A stretch of DNA of 64,000 bases, taken from the NCBI RefSeq assembly GCF_900188345.1, contig NZ_FZOD01000005.1, positions 62,001 through 126,000 on the forward strand. Reading direction: 5' to 3'. Position numbers and translations under genes: made by a program. Positions 8,799-16,937 of the stretch are shown piece by piece. Source of the stretch: Streptosporangium subroseum (GTDB lineage: Bacteria; Actinomycetota; Actinomycetes; Streptosporangiales; Streptosporangiaceae). Within the stretch, counting starts at the first letter, position 1; every line of letters starts with the position of its first letter. The notes under the pieces were generated by a model. That model had not been told where the DNA came from, searched no databases, and saw only the letters and a program-made list of their open reading frames with translations.

Positions 8799-11412
8799 GA
8801 TCAACGTGCCGGAGATGTCCCTGGTCGTGCTCGTGGGGGTGTCCGGGAGCGGGAAGTCGACCTTCGCTCGCAAGCACTTCATCCCCACCCAGGTGGTCTC
8901 CTCGGACTTCTGCCGAGGGCTGGTGTCCGACGACGAGAACGACCAGGCCGCCACATCCGACGCCTTCGACGTGCTCCACTACATCGTCGGCACCCGGCTC
9001 AAGCGGGGGCTGCTCACGGTCGTCGACGCCACCAACGTCCAGTGGGAGGCGCGGAAGAGCCTGATCGAGCTGGCCAAGGAGCACAACGTGCTGGTCGACG
9101 CGATCGTCTTGGACGTGCCCGAGGAGGTGGCGATCGCGCGCAACGAGGACAGGCCCGACCGGAACTTCGGGCCCCAGGTGGTCCGGCGGCAGCGCAAGGA
9201 CCTGCGGCGGTCCATGGCCAAGATCTCCCGGGACGGTTTCCGCCGGGTCCACGTGCTGCGAGGGACCGAGGAGATCGAGGCCGCGGTCGTCGTCAGGGAG
9301 AAGTCGTGGACCGACAGGCGTGAGCTGACCGGGCCGTTCGACATCATCGGCGACGTGCACGGCTGCCGCTCCGAGCTGGAGACGCTGCTGCGCACGCTGG
9401 GATGGGAGATCGCCCCCGGCGGTACGGGCGCCACCCACCCGGAGGGCAGGACGGCGGTGTTCGTGGGCGACCTGGTCGACCGGGGGCCGGACTCACCCGG
9501 CGTGCTCAGGCTGGTGATGGGCATGGTCACGGCCGGAACCGCACTGTGCGTGTCGGGCAACCACGAGCAGAAACTGGCCCGCGCCCTCAACGGCCGCAAG
9601 GTCAAGATCGCCCATGGCCTGCAGGAGTCGCTGGACCAGCTCGCGGCCGAGCCGGAGGAGTTCAGGCGGGCGGCGCTGGCCTTCATGGACGGGCTGATCA
9701 GCCACTACCGTCTCGACGGCGGCAAGCTCGTCGTCGCGCACGCCGGGCTGAAGGAGGCCTACCACGGCCGTGCCTCGGGCCGGGTGCGCTCCTTCGCGCT
9801 GTACGGCGACACCACCGGCGAGACCGATGAGTACGGCCTGCCGGTGCGTTACCCCTGGGCGCGGGAGTACCGGGGCCGGGCCATGGTCGTCTACGGCCAC
9901 ACCCCGGTCCCCGAGACCGAGTGGATCAACAACACGATCTGCCTGGACACCGGAGTGGTCTTCGGCGGGAGGCTGACCGCGCTGCGCTACCCGGACAAGG
10001 AGATCGTCTCGGTGCCCGCCGAGAAGGTCTGGTACGAGTCGGTCAAGCCGTTCGCCGCCCCCGGCCACCGTGACCCGGGCGTGCTCTCCATCGGGGACGT
10101 GCAGGGCGCCAAGCACATCGAGGTGCGTCACGGCGGCGGTCACATCAAGATCCGGAAGGAGAACTCGGCCGCCGCACTTGAGATCATGAGCCGGTTCGCC
10201 GTCGATCCGCGCTGGCTGGTCTACCTGCCGCCGACGATGGCACCGCCGGAGACCTCCAGGCTCGACGGCTACCTGGAGCATCCGGCCGAGGCGTTCGCCG
10301 AGTTCGCGGCGGCCGGAGTCACCCGGGTCGTGTGCGAGGAGAAGCACATGGGTTCGCGGGCGGTGGCCGTACTGGCCCGGAGCCCGGAGGCGGCGGCCGC
10401 GCGGTTCGGGGTCGTGGACGGGAGCGCGGGGGCGGTCTACACCCGGACCGGCAGGCCTTTCTTCGCCGACACCACCGAGCTGGTGGACCGGCTCAGGCAG
10501 GCGTGCACGCCGATCATGGACGAGCTGGGATCGGACTGGATCGTTCTCGACTGCGAGCTGCTGCCCTGGTCGGCCAAGGCGGAAGGGCTGATCCGCAGCC
10601 AGTACGCGTCGGTGGGCGCCGCGGCCCGCACGGTGCTGCCTGAGGCGGTCACGGTGCTGGAAGCGGCGGCCGGGCGCGGGTTGGATGTGGGCTTGTTACT
10701 GGACCGCACCCGCCGCCGCTCCACCAACGCTGCCCGATTCAGGGACGCATATGCCCGTTACTGCTGGCCTGTCTCCAGTTTGGATGATCTGCGCCTGGCG
10801 CCGTTCCAGATTCTCGCCTGCGAGGGCCGGGCGACAGCGGTGCTGGAGCCGCACTCCTGGCACCTGGAGATGCTGTCCCGGCTCGACGACCCGCTGATCG
10901 TGCCCACCCGGCACCTGTTCGTGGATCTGACCTCGGAGGAGTCCAGGGACGCGGCGACCGCCTGGTGGTCCGGCCTGACCGCCGAGGGCGGGGAGGGCAT
11001 GGTGGTCAAGCCGCTGGGACCCCCGGACGGCCGGGCGCAGAGCCCGGTGGTGAGCGGAGCGGGACCGGAGCTGCCCGTGGAGGCCGGATCGGGCGCGAAC
11101 ACGGGCCCAGGCGCGAACGCGGGGTCGGACCCGGGCGCAGGCGCGACGGGACAGCGGAGCCGGGTGCAGCCGGGGGTCAAGGTGCGCGGGCGGGAATACC
11201 TGCGGATCATCTACGGCCCCGACTACACCGAGAGCCTGGAGGTTCTGCGCCACCGGTTCCTGGGCCGCAAGCGCTCGCTCGCCCTGCGCGAGCACGCGCT
11301 CGGGCTGGAGGCGCTGTCCCGGCTGGCCGAGGGGGAGCCGCTGTGGAGGGTCCACGAGGCGGTCTTCGCGGTCCTGGCCCTGGAATCCGAGCCGGTGGAT
11401 CCGCGTCTGTGA
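8791..11412 (+). CDS. pnkp: Polynucleotide kinase-phosphatase (Pnkp), RNA end healing and sealing
   Basis: Three modules of bacterial Pnkp in order. The 5'-OH kinase has a P-loop, GVSGSGKST (residues 16-24). The binuclear metallophosphatase has GDVHGC (about 186), GDLVDRGPDSPG (about 226) and GNHEQ (about 256). The C-terminal adenylyltransferase carries the lysine motif EEKHMGSR (about 518). About 873 residues, close to the family length of about 870. It heals broken RNA ends and, with Hen1, seals them. ATG 8791 follows GGAGG by 5 bp and fits better than GTG 8776. A roughly 50-residue Gly/Ala-rich insert (about 743-792) splits the end of the adenylyltransferase domain. Confidence 0.94.
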   Translation: MTEINVPEMSLVVLVGVSGSGKSTFARKHFIPTQVVSSDFCRGLVSDDENDQAATSDAFDVLHYIVGTRLKRGLLTVVDATNVQWEARKSLIELAKEHNVLVDAIVLDVPEEVAIARNEDRPDRNFGPQVVRRQRKDLRRSMAKISRDGFRRVHVLRGTEEIEAAVVVREKSWTDRRELTGPFDIIGDVHGCRSELETLLRTLGWEIAPGGTGATHPEGRTAVFVGDLVDRGPDSPGVLRLVMGMVTAGTALCVSGNHEQKLARALNGRKVKIAHGLQESLDQLAAEPEEFRRAALAFMDGLISHYRLDGGKLVVAHAGLKEAYHGRASGRVRSFALYGDTTGETDEYGLPVRYPWAREYRGRAMVVYGHTPVPETEWINNTICLDTGVVFGGRLTALRYPDKEIVSVPAEKVWYESVKPFAAPGHRDPGVLSIGDVQGAKHIEVRHGGGHIKIRKENSAAALEIMSRFAVDPRWLVYLPPTMAPPETSRLDGYLEHPAEAFAEFAAAGVTRVVCEEKHMGSRAVAVLARSPEAAAARFGVVDGSAGAVYTRTGRPFFADTTELVDRLRQACTPIMDELGSDWIVLDCELLPWSAKAEGLIRSQYASVGAAARTVLPEAVTVLEAAAGRGLDVGLLLDRTRRRSTNAARFRDAYARYCWPVSSLDDLRLAPFQILACEGRATAVLEPHSWHLEMLSRLDDPLIVPTRHLFVDLTSEESRDAATAWWSGLTAEGGEGMVVKPLGPPDGRAQSPVVSGAGPELPVEAGSGANTGPGANAGSDPGAGATGQRSRVQPGVKVRGREYLRIIYGPDYTESLEVLRHRFLGRKRSLALREHALGLEALSRLAEGEPLWRVHEAVFAVLALESEPVDPRL

Positions 11413-11471
11413 TTTTTGGATAAAGGCAGGTGAAGTAGAAAGACATATTCCGGATTGCGATGATGGAATTC

Positions 11472-11516
11472 TTCTCCCTGGTCTTTAGGCTTTTAAGGGC
11501 CGACCACCAGGGAGGA
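11472..11516 (+). promoter_or_regulatory. Hairpin burying the Shine-Dalgarno of the baeRF gene
   Basis: CTCCCTGGT (11474-11482) pairs perfectly with ACCAGGGAG (11506-11514), extended by two further pairs (one G-U), giving an 11-bp stem and a 23-nt loop. The right arm contains the ribosome-binding site GGGAGG (11510-11515) that serves GTG 11522 six bases later. When folded, the site is closed. It could be an RNA switch, a thermosensor or an operator dyad; none is proven. Confidence 0.6.
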
Positions 11517-11521
11517 ACGCA

Positions 11522-12685
11522 GTGAAATTCGATCGCGCTGCCCTGCGGGAAGTCGTCTCGATCAGAGATGAGATCGGGGTGTTGTCGTTCTATCTGAACG
11601 CGGACCCACGAGAGGAGAAGTCCTTCCGGCCCGCCTGGCGGATCCGTTTCCGCAACGAACTGTCCGATCTGCGAGAGCGGGTCATGGCAGACAGGGACGG
11701 GACGCGGAAGAAGGCGGTCCTCCAGCGGCTGGCTGAGCTGGATCAACCTTTCCAGCATCTGCTCGACCCCGCCGAGTCCGGGCTGGGGCGCGTGTTGTTC
11801 GCCCCGGTCTGCGGGGGCGAGGCGAGGGTCTTCTCCTTCCAGCTACCGGTCGTCGACCAGATCGTGCTGGAGCCGACGGCCTACGTGCGCCCTCTGGTCA
11901 ACACGGTGGAGGCCGCACCGCCCGCCGGGATCGTCGTCGTGTGCAGGGACGGACTGCGCGTGATCGACTACCGCTACGGCATGGTCGAGGACGTCGGGAA
12001 ATCGCGGTACGAGGTCGACATCGAGGACTGGCGGGATATGCGCGGCCCCGCGCCCTCGGAGTTCTCCCAGCAGGGCGTCTCGCACCGGGAGAGGTTCGCC
12101 AGCCGGATCGAGGACAACCTCTCCAGGCTGCTGCGCGCGGACGCGCCGCAGGTCAGCACCCATGCCGCGGCCCTGGGCTGGACCACGCTCGTGCTGGTCG
12201 GCGACGTCCAGCTGACCGACATCCTGGCGGGAGAGCTGACCGGAGACGTCATCCAGGTTGACGCGGTGGTGGACCCGCTGCCCTCGGCGAAGATCGTCGA
12301 GTACGTTGCCCCACACCTGAAGGCCGCCAGGACCCGGCACGGCACCGACCTGGCGAACCGGGCCAAGGACGCCACGCTGGCCGGCGGACGCGGCGCCCTG
12401 GGGCTGAGGGACACGCTCCACGCGCTGAACGAGAGCCGGGTCGCGAACCTGCTGCTGGACGAGTCCCGTGAATGGAGCGGCAGCCGTACGGCCTACGGGA
12501 TGCTCCACCTGCCCGGCGAGATCCCGCCGGGGGAGTCGGAGCGGACGCTCGTCCCGGAGCCCGCGATGGGTGAGCGCATGATCGAGCGAGCTCTGGACAT
12601 CGATGCGGAGGTCACCGTTCTGAACTCCGGGGCATCGGAGATTCTCGCTGATTTCGACGGGGTCGCCGCGATTCTTCGCTGGTAG
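11522..12685 (+). CDS. baeRF: bacterial archaeo-eukaryotic-type release factor / Vms1-like peptidyl-tRNA hydrolase
   Basis: 387 residues, cytosolic. The layout matches bacterial aeRF1-like (VLRF1/Vms1) proteins: an N-terminal eRF1-like domain (MKFDRAALREVVSIRDEIGVLSFYLN), a middle domain with the loop SQQGVSHRERFASRIEDNL in the GGQ-loop position, and a C-terminal eL30-like domain (residues about 280-387). The canonical GGQ is not present, but Gln residues are. The family is proposed to cleave peptidyl-tRNA on stalled ribosomes; activity here is inferred. It lies 109 bp after pnkp with a regulated-looking leader. Family call from overall pattern rather than a search. Confidence 0.75.
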   Translation: MKFDRAALREVVSIRDEIGVLSFYLNADPREEKSFRPAWRIRFRNELSDLRERVMADRDGTRKKAVLQRLAELDQPFQHLLDPAESGLGRVLFAPVCGGEARVFSFQLPVVDQIVLEPTAYVRPLVNTVEAAPPAGIVVVCRDGLRVIDYRYGMVEDVGKSRYEVDIEDWRDMRGPAPSEFSQQGVSHRERFASRIEDNLSRLLRADAPQVSTHAAALGWTTLVLVGDVQLTDILAGELTGDVIQVDAVVDPLPSAKIVEYVAPHLKAARTRHGTDLANRAKDATLAGGRGALGLRDTLHALNESRVANLLLDESREWSGSRTAYGMLHLPGEIPPGESERTLVPEPAMGERMIERALDIDAEVTVLNSGASEILADFDGVAAILRW

Positions 12686-12763
12686 ATGACGACCTCTGGG
12701 TGATCACCTGTATTTGGTTGGGGTATTGACGTCTCATACTTCCTTTCGGGGGAAAGGACTGTC

Positions 12764-14173
12764 ATGGCCGGCACCGCCCCATCGGGTACTTCCAGCGAGA
12801 ACATTGGTCACGTCGTCTTCATCACCGCCGCGGCGGCGATCGGCGGATTTCTTTTCGGCTATGACAGCGCCGTCATCAACGGGGCCGTCACCGGAATCCA
12901 GAAACACTTCGCTGTCGGTCCGGTCCAGATCGGGTTCGTGGTCGCGATCGCGCTGCTGGGCTCCGCGCTCGGCGCGTGGATCGCCGGGGGACTGGCCGAC
13001 CGCTGGGGACGCACGAGGACCATGCAGGTGGCCGCGATCCTGTTCGCGATCAGTTCCGTCGGCCAGGCGCTGCCCTTCGCGGTCTGGGATCTGGCCTTCT
13101 GGCGGGTGCTCGCCGGCGTGGGGATCGGCATGGCCTCGGTGATCGGGCCCGCCTACATCGCCGAGGTCTCGCCACCCGCCTACCGGGGGCGTCTGGGATC
13201 CTTCCAGCAGCTCGCCATCGTGCTGGGCATCGCGGTCTCCCAGCTGGTCAACTACGCGATCGCGGAGACGGCCGGGGGCAACGTCAACAACAAGCTGGCC
13301 GGCCTGGAGGCCTGGCAGTGGATGCTCGGCGCCTGTCTGGTGCCGGCCCTGCTCTATCTGCTCTTCTCGACGATCATCCCCGAGTCGCCGCGGTTCCTCG
13401 TCGCGGCGGGGAAGACGCAGGAGGCGCGCAGGGTGCTCGCCGAGGTGGAGGGCGAGAGCTCCGACGTGGACGCGCGGCTGGCGGAGATCCAGGACTCGCT
13501 GCGCAGCGAGCGACGGCCCCGGCTCCGCGACCTGCGCGGCCCGAAGTTCGGCCTGCTGCCGATCGTCTGGATCGGCATCCTGCTCTCGGTCTTCCAGCAG
13601 TTCGTGGGTATCAACGTCATCTTCTACTACTCGGCGTCGCTCTGGCAGTCGATCGGCATCAACCAGAGCAACTCGCTGCTGATCAGCTTCTCCACCTCGA
13701 TCATCAACATCGTCGGCACGTTCATCGCCATCGCGCTGGTCGACAGGATCGGCCGCAGGCCCCTGCTGCTGATCGGCTCCGCGGGCATGGCGGTCGCGCT
13801 GGCCGTGGCCGCGTGGGCGTTCAGCTCGGGCGTCCCGTCCGGCGACACCGTCAGGCTGCCGGAGGCGCAGGGCTTCGTCGCCCTGGTCGCCGCGCACGTC
13901 TTCGTGCTGTTCTTCGCACTGTCGTGGGGCGTCGTCGTCTGGGTGCTGCTCGGGGAGATGTTCCCCAACCGGGTCAGGGCCGCCGCGCTCTCGGTGGCCG
14001 CCTCCGCCCAGTGGGTGGCCAACTGGCTGATCACGGTGTCGTTCCCGTCGCTGGCGGCGTGGAGCCTGGCCGGCGCCTACGTGGGCTACACCTTCTTCGC
14101 CGTGCTGTCCTTCGTCTTCGTGTGGTTCAAGGTGAGGGAGACCAAGGGCCGGAAACTGGAGGAGATGGGATAG
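12764..14173 (+). CDS. MFS sugar porter (GlcP/XylE-type)
   Basis: 469 residues, 12 predicted membrane helices, split by a cytosolic loop (about 205-250). Sugar-porter signatures are clear: GGFLFGYDSAVINGAV in helix 1, GGLADRWGRTR between helices 2 and 3, PESPRFL before the loop, QQFVGINVIFYYS in helix 7, and DRIGRRPLLLIGS. Proton-driven uptake of a hexose or pentose is the family role; the exact sugar is unknown. AAAGGA lies upstream of the ATG. The mug gene begins 9 bp after its stop. Confidence 0.92.
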   Translation: MAGTAPSGTSSENIGHVVFITAAAAIGGFLFGYDSAVINGAVTGIQKHFAVGPVQIGFVVAIALLGSALGAWIAGGLADRWGRTRTMQVAAILFAISSVGQALPFAVWDLAFWRVLAGVGIGMASVIGPAYIAEVSPPAYRGRLGSFQQLAIVLGIAVSQLVNYAIAETAGGNVNNKLAGLEAWQWMLGACLVPALLYLLFSTIIPESPRFLVAAGKTQEARRVLAEVEGESSDVDARLAEIQDSLRSERRPRLRDLRGPKFGLLPIVWIGILLSVFQQFVGINVIFYYSASLWQSIGINQSNSLLISFSTSIINIVGTFIAIALVDRIGRRPLLLIGSAGMAVALAVAAWAFSSGVPSGDTVRLPEAQGFVALVAAHVFVLFFALSWGVVVWVLLGEMFPNRVRAAALSVAASAQWVANWLITVSFPSLAAWSLAGAYVGYTFFAVLSFVFVWFKVRETKGRKLEEMG

Positions 14174-14182
14174 GTTCGCCCG

Positions 14183-14830
14183 ATGTCCTCGGGAGAGCCG
14201 ATGTCCGGGCCGGAGCGCGAATCCTCGGGAGAGCGGATGTCCGAACCGGAGCGTGTGCCGTCGGCGGCGGCCGCACCTCGGGAGAGAGCCGTACGGCCGA
14301 CGAAGGCCGACCTCGACGCGGCCAAGGACCGGACGATCGAGGACGTGCTCGGGCCGTCGCTGGACGTCCTGTTCTGCGGCATCAACCCCGGCCTCTACTC
14401 GGCGGCGACCGGTCACCACTTCGCCCGGCCGGGCAACCGGTTCTGGCCCGCGCTGTACCGTTCGGGCTTCACGCCCCGGCTGCTGGCCCCCGAGGAGCAG
14501 GGACTGCTCCCCTCCCTGGGGCTGGGCATCACCAACGTGGTGACACGGGCGAGCGCGCAGGCGGCGGAGCTGTCCGCCGAGGAGCTCCGCGCGGGCGGGG
14601 AGCGGCTGGTGAGACTGGTCACCGAGGTCCGGCCGAAGGTGCTGGCGGTGGCGGGGGTCACCGCGTACCGGATGGCGTTCGGGGAACCGAAGGCGGTGAT
14701 CGGGCCGCAAGAGTCCAGGATCGGCGATGCGAGGCTGTGGGTGCTTCCCAACCCGAGCGGCCTGAACGCCCACTGGCCGCTGGACCGGATCGCGGACGAG
14801 ATGCGGCGGCTCCGGGAGTCCCTCAAGTAA
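14183..14830 (+). CDS. mug: G/U mismatch-specific DNA glycosylase (Mug/TDG family)
   Basis: Removes uracil or thymine mispaired with G in base-excision repair. Motif 1 reads GINPGLYSA, with the Asn that positions the catalytic water, and motif 2 reads NPSGLNAHW near the C-terminus. Both match the Mug family. The catalytic domain covers about residues 48-215. The first 45 residues are low complexity, made by a 36-bp duplication, so the real start may be one of the internal ATGs at 14201 or 14237. It is probably cotranscribed with the sugar porter (9-bp gap). Confidence 0.9.
   Translation: MSSGEPMSGPERESSGERMSEPERVPSAAAAPRERAVRPTKADLDAAKDRTIEDVLGPSLDVLFCGINPGLYSAATGHHFARPGNRFWPALYRSGFTPRLLAPEEQGLLPSLGLGITNVVTRASAQAAELSAEELRAGGERLVRLVTEVRPKVLAVAGVTAYRMAFGEPKAVIGPQESRIGDARLWVLPNPSGLNAHWPLDRIADEMRRLRESLK
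14186..14253 (+). repeat. 36-bp direct duplication at 5' end of mug
   Basis: TCCTCGGGAGAGC blocks at 14186 and 14222 start two near-identical copies (about 32 bp matched, 36-bp spacing, 12 codons). Each copy carries an in-frame ATG, which makes the start of mug ambiguous. Confidence 0.8.
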
Positions 14831-14880
14831 CGAACCCGGCCTTCACCCGCATGACCGGGGAATATCCGCCCCCCGACCCC

Positions 14881-14985
14881 CATGATCAGGGGGCGGTGTC
14901 ACCGAGCGCCTACGGCGTGGAGGCATCCTCCTTGCGAGGTGATCGCCGGTGAATCCCCGCTCTTCAGTCGGGGGAGGACGTCAGA
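14881..14985 (+). mobile_element. Relic of an IS200/IS605 (tnpB/omegaRNA-type) right end
   Basis: The segment reads GGTGAATCCCCG, a short hairpin (CCCCG 14955-14959, CGGGG 14969-14973) and GGAGGACGTCA. This is the usual pattern at the right end of actinobacterial IS605-group elements, where omegaRNA ends. No tnpA or tnpB is adjacent: mug ends upstream and a minus-strand gene lies downstream. The rest of 14831-15150 shows no gene. Recognition is from memory of the pattern, so moderate confidence. Confidence 0.45.
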
Positions 14986-15150
14986 CGTGACGCCCGCCAC
15001 CGACGGAGATCGGGTCTTCGCCGAGTGGACGGGCGTCTTCGGGAGCCGACACGACCACGACCCCCACAGCCCCCGCGGTCACGGCCGGTGCGTTCGGGAC
15101 GGCCGTCGTCGCGCTCGGCGACTCGATATGCGTCCCGGCTCGGAAGCCGC

Positions 15151-15705
15151 TCAGAAAGGGCCCGGGTGGTTGCCCCGGCGGGCTCGGGCGCGGGGATGCC
15201 GGTGCCTCCGGTGGAACATGCCCAGCACGGTCATCACCAGCCAGGCCAGGAAGATGAACTTCAGCACTCCGAACCCGGCGGTCGCCACTCCGACGATCAG
15301 CAGGAGGATCAGGAGGGGGAAGAACGGCGCCCCGCCCCGGCGGGCCGGGTGGCGATGATGCCAGGCCCCGGGATGGGGAGCGTGCCGGTGATGACCCCAG
15401 CCCGCGCCCCCGTGCCGCGAGGCCCATTCCGCGCCGCCGTGCCGCCAGGCCCAGCCGGGCCCCCCGTGTCCGCGGTGGTCGTGATCTGAGAATCCCCGGG
15501 GGTCTTCGGAGTGTGAGCCGTGCAGGTCGGGGAGATCGGCGCCGGCCAGGGCCAGCTCGCGCCCGGTGCGCGCCGACAGGGTCAGTTCGAGGCGTTCGTC
15601 GAGCTCCTCGTGGGTCAGGCGGCCCTGCGCGTAGTGCTCGCGCAGGGCCGTCATCACCGCGTCACGCTCGGCGTCTCCGATGCGGAGATCGTCTCGGGAC
15701 GTCAT
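15151..15705 (-). CDS. DUF1707 membrane protein with His-rich linker
   Basis: 184 residues. The N-terminal DUF1707 (SHOCT-like) domain opens with SRDDLRIGDAERDAVMTALR and includes GRLTHEELDERLE. A very His/Gly/Trp-rich linker follows (about residues 65-130), then one or two membrane segments (FFPLLILLLIVGVATAGF and FIFLAWLVMTVLG) and a basic tail. Function is unknown; DUF1707 is common in actinomycetes. ATG 15705 follows AGGAG (15716-15720), which overlaps the PadR stop codon, so the two genes are cotranscribed. An upstream frame extension to 15735 is less likely. Confidence 0.85.
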   Translation of the reverse strand: MTSRDDLRIGDAERDAVMTALREHYAQGRLTHEELDERLELTLSARTGRELALAGADLPDLHGSHSEDPRGFSDHDHRGHGGPGWAWRHGGAEWASRHGGAGWGHHRHAPHPGAWHHRHPARRGGAPFFPLLILLLIVGVATAGFGVLKFIFLAWLVMTVLGMFHRRHRHPRARARRGNHPGPF

Positions 15706-15712
15706 GGTCTGG

Positions 15713-16492
15713 TCACTCCTCGCCGGGGTCGCCATCGGCCAAGATCTGGTAGAGCTTGCGGCGGGTCTCGGACAGGGTCTGCCTGGCCTGCTGGATCTGC
15801 GCGTCGCTGCCGGTCTGCAGGATCTGGAGCATGGCGAACCCCGACTGGCGGGCGATGTCCATCAGCTCCCAGGTGCTGCCGTCGACGTCGGGCGTCATCT
15901 CCTCCCAGGGAGCGCGCACCTCGTCGGAGTGCTCGGCCACGTAGGCCCGGCCGGCGTCGGTGAGGCGGAAGGTCTTGCGGCCGTCGTTCTCCTCCGACAG
16001 GACCAGTCCCTCGTCGGTGAGCTGCTGCAGCGCCGGGTAGACCGCTCCCGGGCTGGGCTTCCAGCCGCCCTGGCTGCGCTGCTCGATCTCCTGGATGATC
16101 TGGTAGCCGTTGTGCGAGTCCTCGGTGAGCAGCGCGAGGATCGCGGCGCGGACGTCGCCCCGCTTCGCCTTGCGTCCCCGGCCGAACGGGGGGCCTCCTC
16201 CGAAGGGACCGCCGCCGAACGGGCCGCCGCGGCCTCGGCCGCCCCGGCCGAAGTCCCAGGGGAAGCCGCCGGGGAAGGGACCGCGGTGACCGCGGTGCCG
16301 GTGCTCGTGCGGGCCCGCCTCCTGGGGTCCCCCCTCGTGCGGTCCGTGCGGTCCTCCGTGGTGGGGCCCTCCGTGGTGCCAGCCGGTGGCCATGGTCCGC
16401 AAGGCCTCCCTGGCCGCGCGCTTCATCTCGCGCCGGACCTCCTGCGGGACGACGCCGGCCCACTGGCCGCCCATCGCATCTGCCGAATTCAT
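15713..16492 (-). CDS. PadR-family transcriptional regulator with His/Gly-rich N-terminal extension
   Basis: 259 residues. The PadR winged helix lies at about 110-185 (GDVRAAILALLTEDSHNGYQIIQEIEQRS, then SPGAVYPALQQLTDEGLV). A C-terminal helical dimerisation part follows. The first 108 residues are unusual: a helix, then HHGGPHHGGPHGPHEGG and RGRGGPFGGG-type repeats, possibly metal-binding (inference). AGGAG lies 5 bp before the ATG. It is first gene of an operon with the DUF1707 protein, which also has a His-rich stretch; the pair probably forms a regulator/target unit. Confidence 0.9.
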   Translation of the reverse strand: MNSADAMGGQWAGVVPQEVRREMKRAAREALRTMATGWHHGGPHHGGPHGPHEGGPQEAGPHEHRHRGHRGPFPGGFPWDFGRGGRGRGGPFGGGPFGGGPPFGRGRKAKRGDVRAAILALLTEDSHNGYQIIQEIEQRSQGGWKPSPGAVYPALQQLTDEGLVLSEENDGRKTFRLTDAGRAYVAEHSDEVRAPWEEMTPDVDGSTWELMDIARQSGFAMLQILQTGSDAQIQQARQTLSETRRKLYQILADGDPGEE

Positions 16493-16546
16493 GTCATCTC
16501 CTCATCTCGCGATCGTCTTTAGATCGCTCTCGATGCTTCAAAGATA

Positions 16547-16585
16547 TATCGATAGCATTCTATCTACAAGCCCATGTGGTGAAAA
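16547..16585 (-). promoter_or_regulatory. Candidate PadR operon promoter with TATCGATA dyad
   Basis: On the minus strand TTTTCA (16585-16580) and TAGAAT (16562-16557) are 17 bp apart. The palindrome TATCGATA (16547-16554) falls just after the -10, around the expected start of transcription, where PadR autorepression would act. Confidence 0.4.
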
Positions 16586-16937
16586 AAGGCATTTTGGCTG
16601 GTCAGGCACCCTGATCGAGAACGGGGTACCGCGCCCGTGTCGGCCGCGCCGATCAACGGGGCGTCGGCGTCGCCGTGGATGTGGACGGCGCGGTTGGTCG
16701 CGGCGACGACGGGCATATCGCCCTCATCGTCGACATGGGGAGAACGCGCATGTCACAGGGGCGGCACGATGACGTGATGATCACTCGAAAACGACGGCGG
16801 CGACGGCCAGAGATGTGGATCGCTTGCCTCGCCGACCGCGAGATCCTCGAAGGGGCCGGACGACTCCACGGCCGCATCGCCCCGCCCGGGTACGGCGGCG
16901 TCCTACCGGGGAGCCCACAGCGGAGGAGGCGACTTTC
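16586..16937. other. Gene-poor spacer with a possible short coding relic
   Basis: No complete gene is visible. On the minus strand a GC3-rich frame over roughly 16628-16750 (residues like MPVVAATNRAVHIHGDADAP) has no good start or ribosome-binding site. It may be debris of a lost gene. Confidence 0.3.

Noticed and set aside
11522..12685. Classical bacterial peptide release factor 1/2
   Set aside because: Those carry GGQ and tripeptide anticodon motifs not seen here; the layout fits baeRF/Vms1-type better.
14831..15150. Possible tRNA in the spacer containing the IS-like hairpin
   Set aside because: The hairpin is too short and no cloverleaf arms or TPsiC-like segment could be found by eye.
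16593..16752. Possible short protein on the minus strand with GC3-rich codons
   Set aside because: No credible start or ribosome-binding site; kept only as possible gene debris.
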